DNA of 64,000 nucleotides from Anammoximicrobium sp964486845 (GTDB taxonomy: Bacteria > Planctomycetota > Planctomycetia > Pirellulales > Pirellulaceae), in the NCBI GenBank assembly GCA_964486845.1, contig CAZAQY010000005.1, positions 1 to 64,000 on the forward strand. Direction: 5' to 3'. Below, piece after piece: positions 16,634-25,451 of this stretch (position 1 is the first letter of the stretch; every line of letters begins with the position of its first letter). Made by a program: the position numbers and the translations under genes. The notes below the pieces were generated by a model. The model was not told where the DNA came from. It searched no databases and worked only from the letters and a program-made list of their open reading frames with translations.

Positions 16634-17213
16634 ACCGAGAGGATTCGGCCGCAACGAACAGTCAAGTGGATGGCCTGGGTCTCCGCTTTCCGCCCTTCGC
16701 TGTCTGCTCTCCGCGATCAAAGAGTATGCGGCAAAAGCCGAACGCCGTCAATGTTGCACAGCGGCGTCGCACCCTACGAACCGAGAACGATCGCCGATAG
16801 AATGCCGGCGCGTGAGCTTCCACGCAGTGCCCGGTGTCCCCGACGCGTCAGCGCCGAATCGAATTCAAGAACCAACAGCGCGACGCGGCGAAGCGGCAAG
16901 AAACCGTTTGGTCCAAAATTCCGCCGATCGTTATTGGCATCCTCAACCAGGAGCTTGCGGAATGGGGGGGCCGATTGACCGTCCGTCCGGCATCGCCGGC
17001 GCGGATTGTCGCCCGTCTGGAAACCGGCGCCGCCTGGCGAGCACGGGTACTGCGCATCGACGGGCGCGTCGGTGCCGAAATAGCCGCGCCAAGCGAGCGA
17101 CAGGATCTCCTCTGTCAGAACCGCCGGCCAGCCGCGGAACTTGCAGATGTCGCGCGCTCGCTCCACGAGGTCGCGGGGCCGGTGGAGGGTGGAGGTGGGA
17201 CACTGAACCAACC
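16634..17213. other. Gap between mnmA and the repeat cluster; no confident gene
   Basis: Apart from the weak candidate at 16834-17259, this stretch shows no recognisable gene, RNA or repeat. Frames on both strands are open because of the high GC content. Confidence 0.4.
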
Positions 17214-17259
17214 TTATGCGTTGATCCAGCCGCCGCCGAGGACGCGGTCGCCGTCGTAG
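16834..17259 (+). CDS. Possible small hypothetical protein (weak)
   Basis: The 141-residue frame from GTG 16834 has high third-position GC in its first two thirds and a plausible basic N-terminus (RQRRIEFKNQQRDAAKRQ) followed by IPPIVIGILNQELAEWGG. It then becomes low-complexity and runs 46 nt into the 3' end of mnmA on the other strand. There is no Shine-Dalgarno and no recognisable family. A competing minus-strand frame (16774-17211) looks equally weak. I list it only because the gap is otherwise unexplained. Confidence 0.22.
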   Translation: MSPTRQRRIEFKNQQRDAAKRQETVWSKIPPIVIGILNQELAEWGGRLTVRPASPARIVARLETGAAWRARVLRIDGRVGAEIAAPSERQDLLCQNRRPAAELADVARSLHEVAGPVEGGGGTLNQPYALIQPPPRTRSPS

Positions 17260-18341
17260 CAGACGACGGCCTGGCCGGGGGCTACGCCGTAACGCGGGTG
17301 GTCGAAATGGACGCTCAGACGGTCGTCCGGGAGGGCCTCGGCTGTGGCCGGAGCCGCTTGGGCATTGTAGCGTATCTTGGCCTGGCAGCGGAACGGGCCT
17401 GACGGTGGATCAACCAGCCAGTTGGTGCGATCGGCGGTCAAGTCGGCACGTGCCAAGTCTTCGCGTTTGCCGATCACCACGCGCTTCGTATCCGGCTCGA
17501 TGCAGACCACAAAGGCGCGTTCGCCCAGCGCGATGCCCAAACCGCGGCGCTGGCCGATCGTGAAATTCTCGATCCCCGTGTGCCGGCCCAGCAGGCGGCC
17601 GTCGATGCTGACGAACTCTCCGGCGGTGTCGATCCCCGCGTCGCGGTGCTCGCGCACAAACCGGGCGTGCTCGCCGGGGGCGACGAAGCAGATCTCCTGG
17701 CTGTCAGGCTTGTCGGCGATCTGCAAGCCGATCTGGTCAGCCAATTCGCGAATCTGGGACTTCTCGTACCAGCCGACCGGCAGGAGCATCCGCGGCAGCA
17801 TCTGCCGCTGGACGCCGAACAGGGCGTAGGACTGATCCTTGGCCGCGTCGACGCTGCGGTGCAATTCCGGGACCTCGGAATCCGCACGGCGGACGATTCG
17901 GGCGTGATGTCCCGTGGCCAGGAATTCGGCGCCGACGCTGTCGGCATAGTCGAATAGCCGGCCGAACTTGATCTGCATGTTGCACATCACGCAGGGGTTC
18001 GGCGTGCGGCCTGCCGTGTATTCGGACACGAAATAGTCGATGATCCGCGAGAAGTCCTCCTGGAGGTCGAGCGCACAGAAAGGGATCTGCAGACGATCGG
18101 CCACGCGGCGCGCGTCTTCTGCGTGGGCGGCGCTGCAGCACTCTTGATCCTGCTCGGATCGGTCCTCCGACATCGACGTCGCAGTCGACGCGACGGCGCC
18201 TTTCACGCCGCACGTGGCCGCCGGGGAGTGAATGCCGCGCCGCATGAACACGCCGATGACTTCGTGCCCCTGCTGCAGCAACAGGTGGGCGGCCACGCTG
18301 CTGTCTACACCGCCCGACATGGCCAATACGACGCGTGACAT
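17214..18341 (-). CDS. mnmA: tRNA-specific 2-thiouridylase MnmA
   Basis: It installs 2-thiouridine at U34 of Lys, Glu and Gln tRNAs using ATP and a sulfur relay. The PP-loop SGGVDSS is at residues 9-15. The first catalytic cysteine is in NPCVMCN, the second in SQEICFVA, and the C-terminal beta-barrel ends VLGGGWINA. An insertion with ECCSAAHAEDARRVA after the first strand is typical of the MnmA subgroup in planctomycetes and Thermus relatives. The 375 residues match the family. ATG 18341 directly precedes the PP-loop. It is divergent from prfB, with a repeat-containing gap between them. Confidence 0.96.
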   Translation of the reverse strand: MSRVVLAMSGGVDSSVAAHLLLQQGHEVIGVFMRRGIHSPAATCGVKGAVASTATSMSEDRSEQDQECCSAAHAEDARRVADRLQIPFCALDLQEDFSRIIDYFVSEYTAGRTPNPCVMCNMQIKFGRLFDYADSVGAEFLATGHHARIVRRADSEVPELHRSVDAAKDQSYALFGVQRQMLPRMLLPVGWYEKSQIRELADQIGLQIADKPDSQEICFVAPGEHARFVREHRDAGIDTAGEFVSIDGRLLGRHTGIENFTIGQRRGLGIALGERAFVVCIEPDTKRVVIGKREDLARADLTADRTNWLVDPPSGPFRCQAKIRYNAQAAPATAEALPDDRLSVHFDHPRYGVAPGQAVVCYDGDRVLGGGWINA

Positions 18342-18354
18342 GGGAATACGGAGG

Positions 18355-18431
18355 TCAGGGGTCAGGAGGCAGGGGGCAGGAGGCAGGGCTCCAGGATTTC
18401 AGATTTCAGATTTCAGATTTCAAATTTCAGA
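18355..18431. repeat. Composite simple repeat: GGAGGCAGG units then ATTTCAG units
   Basis: GTCAGG/GGCAGG units (18355-18395) are followed by four or five tandem GATTTCA units. The order is the same as in the composite repeat at 11941-12027. It lies between the divergent mnmA and prfB genes. Confidence 0.7.
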
Positions 18432-18714
18432 TCATGGCTCTGACACGGCAGTGATTGCGGCGCTGCCAGCGGGGGCGGGCGTTGGCTTCTGCCAAGTGTC
18501 CAAACCGCCACGCTGGACGCGGAATCTATCTGCCGGCAGTCTAGGCCGATCGGGTCAGATTGGCAACCGGCATGGCGGCGGGCGGGGCGGAGCGGAGGCG
18601 ATGCCCCTTTTCAGATCGTGGCGTTTGGCGATAAGATAAGTGTTGAAGTGGGGTTATGCCTTGCGGCGGAGGATTTCGCAATTGTCACGTGCTTTTTGAA
18701 GTTTTGAGGAACGT
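18432..18714. promoter_or_regulatory. Upstream region of prfB; ribosome-binding site GAGGA
   Basis: The only signal I can point to is GAGGA at 18706-18710, four bases before ATG 18715. This supports the short first frame of prfB. No promoter could be assigned with confidence in the rest of the gap. Confidence 0.45.
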
Positions 18715-19849
18715 ATGGAAACCCAACTGATCGACCGAGCCAGAAGTATCCAGGAACGACTTGTGCAGCTTCGGGACAGTCTTTGACTACGACAACAAGC
18801 AAAAACAGGTTTCCGAGATCGAGACCCGAATGGCCGCTCCGGGGTTTTGGGATAGCCAAGAGCGGGCGCAGGAGACGGTCGGGCGCTTGAAGTCGCTGAG
18901 GTCGGTGCTGGGGCCCTTGGAGGAATTGATCGCGGCCGCCGGCGATCTGGAGGCGCTGATGGAACTGGCCGAGGATGACGAATCGGCGGCAGCCGAGGTG
19001 GCGTCGGAGGTCGAGCGACTCGAACACCAACTGGAGGACTTGGAGCTGCGGGCGCTGCTGAACGGTCCCCATGACGATCACGGGGCCATCCTCAGCATCA
19101 ACGCTCGCGACGGCGGTACGGACGCGGCCGACTGGGCCGAGATGCTGTTGCGGATGTACTGCCAGTGGGCTCAGAAGAACGACTATACGGTGGCCTTGTT
19201 GGACCGCAACGACAACGAAGAGGCGGGGATCAGCAACGCCACGATCGCCGTTCGGGGACCGATGGCCTACGGCTACTTGAAAGGCGAGACGGGCATGCAC
19301 CGTTTGGTCCGCATCAGCCCGTTCAATGCCGAAGGCAAGCGGCAGACCAGTTTCGCGGCCGTCGACGTGTCCCCGGAGGTGTCCGACGACATCGACATCG
19401 ACGTGGCGGAGAAAGACGTGCGCGAGGACGTTTTTCGGGCCAGCGGCGCCGGCGGCCAGCACGTGAACAAGACGAGCAGCGCCATCCGCCTGACGCACAC
19501 CCCGACGGGCATCGTCGTGCAGTGCCAGAACGAACGCAGCCAGCACAAGAATCGGGCGACCGCCTGGAAGATGCTGCGGGCCCGGCTGGCTCGTGTCGAA
19601 GAAGAAAAACGCGAGGCGGAGCAGGCCCAGAAGTACCAGAAGCAAGCCCGCGTGGGGTTTGGGTCGCAGATCCGCAACTACTTCCTGCACCCCGACCAAC
19701 GGGTCAAGGATGCGCGGACGGGCTACCTGGTCGGCAACTTCAACAGCGTCTTGGACGGCAACCTGCAGCCCTTTCTCGACTCGTATTTGCGTTGGCGGGT
19801 CCAGCAAGACGCTGCGCCGGCAAAGGTGGCGGATCGTGAGGACAACTGA
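18715..19849 (+). CDS. prfB: Peptide chain release factor 2, with programmed +1 frameshift
   Basis: RF2 releases peptides at UGA and UAA. Translation starts at ATG 18715 (MET-QLIDRARSIQERL) and reaches CTT TGA C at 18781-18787. This is the canonical slippery stop at which ribosomes shift +1 and continue at GAC 18785 into the long frame (DYDNKQKQVSEIE...). The product joins 18715-18783 to 18785-19849, about 378 residues, normal for RF2. The long frame carries the stop-recognition SPF (LVRISPFNAEG) and the catalytic GGQ (SGAGGQHVNKTSS). The frameshift makes synthesis autoregulated: low RF2 gives slow termination at TGA and more shifting. The upstream Shine-Dalgarno-like stimulator is weak here (CGGGA, about 8 nt before CTT). 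The following gene overlaps the end by 14 nt. Confidence 0.96.
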
Positions 19850-20411
19850 CGCCGCGCCGCGGATTCTGGAGGTCCTCGGCTGCGGCGGACGTGGACTGCG
19901 GGTCACATTCACCTGGGACGAGGACCGTTTCGGGCACGAGATTGCCTGTCTGGAGGGGCGTTCGGTGACCGTCTGCCTGAGGGCCGAACTCGGCACGCAG
20001 CAGGATCCTTGGCCCGCCAGTCCGGCCCTGCAACAGTTGAGTCTGGAAGAACTCCAGCCCGGCCGGCCCCGCGCGCTGTTGTTGGGGATGGCCGGCAAGA
20101 GCCACTGGTCGCAAAGCGTCGAAGCGGATGCGGCTACGGCGAGCTTGACGTTTGACGTGGCGTGCCGCGTGCAGCGTCAACCGCGGTGGCTGGGCAGCAG
20201 CTATCGGACGCTGCACGACGACTGGGGAAGTTCCGCGCGGGAGGGTCGCATTGCGGTGGGTGCCGGTGTCGAATTGAGCGTCGAGCCGGCCGCAGACTCG
20301 CTCCCGTCCCGGATCGAACGCGCCGGCGACTTGCTGGTGATCGCTGCCGGCTTGCGTACGCTCAGGTTTCCGTCGACCGTGCGATGGAAGTATCGAATCA
20401 CGGTTGTTTGA
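19836..20411 (+). CDS. Conserved-looking hypothetical protein downstream of prfB
   Basis: This is a 191-residue frame from GTG 19836, overlapping the end of prfB by 14 nt, which suggests translational coupling. The sequence is beta-rich (GLRVTFTWDEDRFGHEIACLEG, RPRALLLGMAGKSHWSQSVEA, IAVGAGVELSVEP) and has no signal peptide or membrane helix. I do not recognise a family. The frame ends 44 nt before folC, so prfB, this gene and folC may form an operon. The codon composition is ordinary for the region, which supports a real gene. Confidence 0.7.
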   Translation: MRTTDAAPRILEVLGCGGRGLRVTFTWDEDRFGHEIACLEGRSVTVCLRAELGTQQDPWPASPALQQLSLEELQPGRPRALLLGMAGKSHWSQSVEADAATASLTFDVACRVQRQPRWLGSSYRTLHDDWGSSAREGRIAVGAGVELSVEPAADSLPSRIERAGDLLVIAAGLRTLRFPSTVRWKYRITVV

Positions 20412-20455
20412 TCCCGCTGGAATGTCCGCCCGTTCATCATCCAGGACGACACGCT

Positions 20456-21907
20456 ATGCTGCCTGCTCCGGACATCGTGGATCACGACACCGCGCTGGCC
20501 TTTTTGTTCGGGCGGATCGACTACGAGCGGGCCGACAGGTTCCCCCGTCGGTCGCGCGGGCTGAAGCTGGACCGGATGCGGGAATTGGCGTCGCGACTGG
20601 GCGATCCTCACGAGCGATTCCCGATCGTCCACGTGGCCGGAACCAAGGGCAAGGGCTCTACGTCGACGATGATCGCCGGCGTGTTGAGCGCGGCCGGATA
20701 CCGGACGGGCTTGTACACGTCGCCCCACGTGACGTGCGTCGAAGAGCGTCTGCAGATCGACGGCCGGCTGTGCAGCCGCGAGGAATTCGTGGCGCTGATC
20801 CGTCAGATTCGTCCCGCGGTGGACGCGATGGACCGTGATTGCCAGACGCGCGGCGAGGCCGGTCAGGGGCCGACCTACTTCGAGATCACCACGGCCGCCG
20901 CCCTGCTGCATTTCGCCCATTACCGGGTCGACGTGGCCGTCCTCGAAGTCGGGCTGGGCGGCCGCTTGGATTCGACCAACATCTGCCGTCCCCAAGTCTC
21001 GGTGATCACCAGCATCAGCTTCGATCACATGCGGCAGTTGGGCAACACGCTGGCGTCCATCGCCGGAGAGAAGGCGGGGATCATCAAGCCGGGAGTTCCG
21101 GTGGTGACCGGCGTCACGGAACCGGAACCGCTCGGAGTCATCCAGCAGGTTGCCTCGCGCCACGACTGCGAATGTTACGTCGCCGGCACTCACTTTCATC
21201 ATCGCTATGGCGGCTCGCATCCGCCGCTGTGCACCCCGGCTTCGGACTCTGCCTGGCCACACGGCTGGTCCGAATTCGACTATTGGGAAGACGTCGCGGG
21301 GGTCCGAAGCGAATGGGACGGGCTGCGCATCGGACTCATCGGCCGGCACCAGGCCGCCAACGGCGCCGTGGCGCTGGCTGCCATCGGCAGACTGCGCGAG
21401 CGGGGTTGGCGAGTGGACGAAGCTGCGATTCGCAACGGGCTGGCGCGTGTCGACATGCCGGCCCGAACCGAGGTCGTCCGGCAGCGGCCGACCGTGATCA
21501 TCGATGCGGCGCACAACGTGGCGTCGGCTCGAGCCCTGATCGACGTGATCCGCGAGACGTGTCCCAGGGACAAGACGCGCCGCCGCGTCCTGGTGTTCGC
21601 CGCCAGTCAGGACAAGGACGTGGCCGCCATGCTCAGGCCTCTGCTCGCCGAGTTTGATGTGGTGATTCTGACGCGGTTCCTGAACAATCCGCGAGCGGCC
21701 CATCCCGATCAGCTGCGAAAAACCGTCGAGCGGCTCTTGGCTGGCGGGAACGCGTCGTCCTGTCAATTGCTGACCAGCGGCGACTCGGCCGGTGCTTGGC
21801 AGTTGGCCCGCGCGATGGCCGCGCCGGAAGACCTGATCTGCGTAGCGGGTTCCTTCTTCCTGGCCTCAGAACTGCGCAGCTTGATTCAGGGGCCCCTCAC
21901 GTCGTAG
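20456..21907 (+). CDS. folC: Folylpolyglutamate synthase / dihydrofolate synthase
   Basis: This Mur-ligase-type enzyme adds glutamate to (dihydro)folate with ATP. The P-loop is HVAGTKGKGSTSTM at about residues 60-73, followed by TGLYTSPHV and RLQIDGRLC. The metal/ATP segment is VLEVGLGGRLDSTN, then ITSISFDHMRQLGNT and the lysine region GEKAGIIKPGVPVV. The C-terminal domain has IIDAAHNVASARAL. The ATG at 20456 gives 483 residues, slightly longer than usual FolC (about 420-450). The extra length is an insertion around residues 240-280 (HFHHRYGGSHPPLC...). The last 22 nt overlap the convergent PQQ-propeller gene. Confidence 0.93.
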   Translation: MLPAPDIVDHDTALAFLFGRIDYERADRFPRRSRGLKLDRMRELASRLGDPHERFPIVHVAGTKGKGSTSTMIAGVLSAAGYRTGLYTSPHVTCVEERLQIDGRLCSREEFVALIRQIRPAVDAMDRDCQTRGEAGQGPTYFEITTAAALLHFAHYRVDVAVLEVGLGGRLDSTNICRPQVSVITSISFDHMRQLGNTLASIAGEKAGIIKPGVPVVTGVTEPEPLGVIQQVASRHDCECYVAGTHFHHRYGGSHPPLCTPASDSAWPHGWSEFDYWEDVAGVRSEWDGLRIGLIGRHQAANGAVALAAIGRLRERGWRVDEAAIRNGLARVDMPARTEVVRQRPTVIIDAAHNVASARALIDVIRETCPRDKTRRRVLVFAASQDKDVAAMLRPLLAEFDVVILTRFLNNPRAAHPDQLRKTVERLLAGGNASSCQLLTSGDSAGAWQLARAMAAPEDLICVAGSFFLASELRSLIQGPLTS

Positions 21908-23286
21908 CACCACAGCGTGTCGTGGTAGCGGAGGTACAGGCGGCCGTCGAGCAACACGGGGTGCGCCCAGGCGTCGCGGACTCGGCCGGTCACTAGCTGG
22001 AATCGACCGGCGACGTGCAGACCGCCGGCATCGGGTTTCAGCATCCCCGCCGCGCCCTTCTCGTCGAGGACGTACAGCCGGCCATCGGCGTAGACCGCCG
22101 CGCCGGTCGTGAACGCCTTCTGCTCGAATTTCGTCCGGCCGCTGGCCCAATCGACGCCCAGCCACAGTTTCTGATTCCGATAGCCTGATGCAAACAGCGT
22201 GTCGCCGATCAGCACGCCGCTGCCGGTCACGGTATCCAGGGATGACTGCCACGCTTGTTCGGCGGCGATGCGGTCCCCTTCCGCTCGTAGGGTGTAGGCG
22301 CGGCCCTCCTCGGCATACGGCGTGACGTAGAACACCTGGCCATCGCGATACACGGGGGTGGAGACATTCGTATCGTGGGGGTTTCGCAGGGGCACGCTCC
22401 ACAGCAAACGTCCGCCGTCCGCATCGAGGCCGAAACCGTGGCCGGCTGAGCAGTTGGCGATCAGCCGGCGCCCCGCGTAGTGAAACAGAATCGGAGACGA
22501 ATAGGAGGTGCGTTCGCCGTCCAGCGGTTCGCTCGTCCACACGGTCCGGCCGGTCTGTTTGTCCAGCGCCGCCACCAGCGTCCGGGGGCCGCCGGGCGTC
22601 ACGATCACGCGCGGGCCGTCGATCAACAGGCATTCACTGATCGCCCACGTGATGTTCTCGGCGTTGAATCGCTCCAGCACGTTCACAGCCCACCGTTCGC
22701 GTCCGTCGGCGGCGTCCAAGCACGCCAAACGCCCGTGCGCGTTCAGATGGTACAGGTGGCCCTGCGAATAGGTGCAACACGCGCGGGCGCCGGGAAAAGA
22801 GCCTTGCCAGGCGGCGCCGTTCTTGGCCTGCCACAAGAGCTTGCTGCCCAGGTCGAAGGCGAACACGATCAAATCGTCAGCGACGTCTCCGGTCACGTAC
22901 ACCCGCTCCTGGACCACGATCGGCGACGACCAGCCCTGTCCGAGACCGTCGACTTTCCACAGCAGCCGAGGACCGTCTTCGGGCCAAGTCGGCAGCAGAC
23001 CGATTTCGTCCGAGATCCCGTCCCGCCGGGGACCACGCCACTGCGGCCAGCCGGGCTCGGGCGAAGCGATCAAGCCGTCTGCTGCCACATTCGCGCCCCT
23101 CCCAGCCGCAGGTCCGTCTGCGGCCAACGACGGACCGCCGCACCGTGCCGAGAACACGGCCAAGACGCCCAAGAGCAGCAGCGTTGAGAAGAAACGCGGC
23201 CATCCGGAAGCACCGCGCTTGCGACAAAACCGGGCTTCTTCCCGGCCAAAACCAGCGCGTTGACGCCCAGGGCTGCAGAACTTCAT
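21886..23286 (-). CDS. Secreted PQQ-like beta-propeller protein
   Basis: The 466-residue protein has a basic N-terminus and a hydrophobic segment (FFSTLLLLGVLAVFSA) followed by Ala-rich mature sequence, consistent with export. The body contains repeated WD/PQQ-type blades: PGWPQWRGPRRDGISDEIG (a planctomycete hallmark opening), GRLACLDAADGRERW, LVAALDKQTGRTVW, FGLDADGGRLLWSV and GRLYVLDEKG. No quinoprotein dehydrogenase residues can be assigned, so a scaffold or binding role is as likely as catalysis. ATG 23286 has AGAGGAAG upstream. It is convergent with folC, overlapping by 22 nt. Confidence 0.88.
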   Translation of the reverse strand: MKFCSPGRQRAGFGREEARFCRKRGASGWPRFFSTLLLLGVLAVFSARCGGPSLAADGPAAGRGANVAADGLIASPEPGWPQWRGPRRDGISDEIGLLPTWPEDGPRLLWKVDGLGQGWSSPIVVQERVYVTGDVADDLIVFAFDLGSKLLWQAKNGAAWQGSFPGARACCTYSQGHLYHLNAHGRLACLDAADGRERWAVNVLERFNAENITWAISECLLIDGPRVIVTPGGPRTLVAALDKQTGRTVWTSEPLDGERTSYSSPILFHYAGRRLIANCSAGHGFGLDADGGRLLWSVPLRNPHDTNVSTPVYRDGQVFYVTPYAEEGRAYTLRAEGDRIAAEQAWQSSLDTVTGSGVLIGDTLFASGYRNQKLWLGVDWASGRTKFEQKAFTTGAAVYADGRLYVLDEKGAAGMLKPDAGGLHVAGRFQLVTGRVRDAWAHPVLLDGRLYLRYHDTLWCYDVRGP

Positions 23287-23681
23287 ATCGACTTCCTCTT
23301 GGTCAAGCCCGTGGATGGTTAGCAGCGTTCGAGAATAGCTGTCGCCCCGTCAAAGTAGCCATCACGCTCCGCGTGATGATCAGCAATATGCACTGAACAG
23401 TCGCTTCTCGAACGATGCCCGCGGCGATCCACCTCAATCAAAACGCGACGCACGCACGCCGGCCGTAGTCTACTTCCCGTCCGGCCCGTTCACAACCTGA
23501 CCCCAACGCTCCATTCGATCCTCCCCGCCTGCGAGCGAGTCCGTCCCGTTGCTGAATCGCGCGGAATCCGATAATATCGCGGGCGATGCGGGACAACGTT
23601 CCTCCTCTTGCTGACAAGACTTCGAGGCCTGCCGCACAAGGCAGCAGGGGGCGGAGCAATCGCCGAGTCGGCAAACAACTT
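23287..23681. other. Divergent intergenic region with one dispersed palindrome
   Basis: This separates the propeller gene from ybaK. It contains the palindromic repeat at 23355-23380. Otherwise no gene or RNA is recognised. The frame upstream of ybaK is open from 23586 but has no support as coding sequence. Confidence 0.5.
23355..23380 (+). repeat. Dispersed palindrome copy (CATCACGCTCCGCGTGATG family)
   Basis: GTAGCCATCACGC-TCC-GCGTGATGAT, preceded by AAA as in the copy inside 7611-7708. The downstream flank diverges after ATCAGCAA. Confidence 0.75.
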
Positions 23682-24158
23682 ATGAAGACCAACGCCACAC
23701 GTCAGCTGGACAAGGCGGGGATCGCCTACGAACTGCGGGAGTACGAGGTCGATCCGGACGATCTGCGGGCGATCAAAGTCGCCGGCCAGATCGGGCTGCC
23801 GGCCGAGCAGGTGTTCAAGACGCTGGCGGTCAAGGGCGACAAACACGGCGTCGTCTTGGCCGTGGTGCCGGGCGATCACGAGTTGGACCTGAAGGCACTG
23901 GCGCGACTGTCCGGCAATCGCAGCATGGAGATGGTTCCGGTCAGTCAGTTGCAGCCGCTGACCGGGTACATCCGTGGCGGCGTAACGGCGCTGGCGTGCA
24001 AGAAGCACTATCCGGTGTACCTGGACGAGTCCGCCGTGCTGAATGCGACGATCGCGGTCTCGGCGGGCATCCGCGGCGCCCAGATTCTGCTGGCCCCGCA
24101 AGACTACGTGGCGGCGACCGGCGCGACGCTGGGAGCGATTTTGCGAGCGGTGGGCTGA
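23682..24158 (+). CDS. ybaK: Cys-tRNA(Pro)/Cys-tRNA deacylase YbaK
   Basis: This trans-editing enzyme hydrolyses mischarged Cys-tRNA(Pro). The 158-residue protein has the typical start MKTNATRQLDKAGI, the YEVDPDDLRAIKVA segment, AEQVFKTLAVKGD with the conserved lysine, GGVTALACKKHYPVYLD, and the terminal ISAG-like VSAGIRGAQILLAPQDY. The length agrees with the family. ATG 23682 was chosen because homology starts there, although the frame is open further upstream. It appears to be a single-gene unit. Confidence 0.93.
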   Translation: MKTNATRQLDKAGIAYELREYEVDPDDLRAIKVAGQIGLPAEQVFKTLAVKGDKHGVVLAVVPGDHELDLKALARLSGNRSMEMVPVSQLQPLTGYIRGGVTALACKKHYPVYLDESAVLNATIAVSAGIRGAQILLAPQDYVAATGATLGAILRAVG

Positions 24159-24328
24159 TTCCGTGGCGTGGGCAACGGAGGGGCCAATTCTGGCCGGCTT
24201 CTGGACTTCGTCTGCGGTTTCGGGTATGGTGAGATTTCGGCGGTTTGGCCGGGACACGATTCATGTTGGTGTTTCAGTCAGTGGCGTGACGATTCTTCAG
24301 TCTCCAGTTCGTGCAGGGGGACGCCGGG

Positions 24329-25210
24329 ATGAACGGACGACGCTCGCAGCATGCGGCATTCACGCTGGTCGAACTCCTCGTGGTGATCGCGATCATTGGC
24401 ATCTTGCTTGCCTTGCTGCTGCCCGCCGTACAGGCCGCCCGCGGCTCGGCTCGCGCGGCCCAGTGCAAGAGCAATCTGCGGCAAATCGGCATCGCGCTGC
24501 ACCACTATCACGACGTCCATGGTGGCTTTCCTCCCGCCTTCCTCGGCGAGGCCAGCGGCTGGCTGCCCAGTTGGTCCTGGACGACGTTCCTGCTGCCGCA
24601 CTTGGAACAGCAGGGACTGTACGACGAGCTGCAAGTGATGTCGGCCCAGTTCGGCGGCGGTGCGCCGTTTGCGACGACGCCCAGCGAGCCAACGCAATCG
24701 GTCCTGTCGATCTTCGTTTGTCCGGCGGACACCGCAGGGGGCCTGAATCACCGCAAGAGCGAGCACGCCAAATCCAGCTATCACGGCGTATTGGGCAACG
24801 AGACTCAGCTTTCCACTTCGCATCCGGTGCTGATCCGCCAGAACGGGACGTTTTTCGTGAACAGCCGCGTCTCGGTCGAACAAATCACTGACGGTTCGTC
24901 GCAGACGCTGGCGGTCGGCGAATGCCGGCTCGATCCCGGCGAGGACGGCAAACGCGGGGCGATCTGGGCCGGGATGCGCGGCCCCACGGGCGATACGCTG
25001 TGGCTGAGCGACACCGCATGGTGGCTGAACGGCGAGCCCGATTGGCGCATCAACGGGCCGGGCGAGCAGGCGTTTTCCAGTCACCATCCGGGCGGCGTAC
25101 ACTTCGTGCTCGGCGACGGCTCGGTGCGCATGGTCTCCGAAACGATCGACGGGACCACGCTGGAGCACCTGGCGGCGCGGAACGACGGAGAGCCGGCCGG
25201 CGAGTTCTGA
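24329..25210 (+). CDS. DUF1559 type IV pilin-like protein
   Basis: The N-terminus is a prepilin-type signal: a short basic leader, then FTLVELLVVIAIIGILLALL, with Glu15 at the +5 position. The residue before the cleavage site is Ala10 and not the usual Gly. The family tail is present: HFVLGDGSVRMVSETID (the H-X9-DG motif) at about residues 257-275. The globular part has CPAD and SSYHGVLGNE segments typical of DUF1559, a family hugely expanded in planctomycetes and thought to form pseudopilin-like surface structures. ATG 24329 follows a GGGGGA ribosome-binding site. It is probably monocistronic. Confidence 0.92.
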   Translation: MNGRRSQHAAFTLVELLVVIAIIGILLALLLPAVQAARGSARAAQCKSNLRQIGIALHHYHDVHGGFPPAFLGEASGWLPSWSWTTFLLPHLEQQGLYDELQVMSAQFGGGAPFATTPSEPTQSVLSIFVCPADTAGGLNHRKSEHAKSSYHGVLGNETQLSTSHPVLIRQNGTFFVNSRVSVEQITDGSSQTLAVGECRLDPGEDGKRGAIWAGMRGPTGDTLWLSDTAWWLNGEPDWRINGPGEQAFSSHHPGGVHFVLGDGSVRMVSETIDGTTLEHLAARNDGEPAGEF

Positions 25211-25451
25211 CGGGGAAGAAACCGGCACGGGATGCTCCGCCCCAAGCCTCCTCACCGGTCGCTGTCCGATCCCTTTTGCATCAGCGGCCAAAACGGGAAT
25301 TCCTGTGGGGATAGCTTTGCATCGCAGACCTGAGTCTTGCTATGATGAGCCGATAATTACCAGCTTGGCAATGGTCCGCCAGCCTGTGGCTCCCCCTTTT
25401 CATTCCTGGACATGCCCCACACCATCTGCGCCACTGAGAAAGGACAGAACG

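Noticed and set aside
16774..17211. Minus-strand 145-codon frame after mnmA
   Set aside because: It starts only at TTG, has no ribosome-binding site or homology, and competes with an equally weak plus-strand frame.
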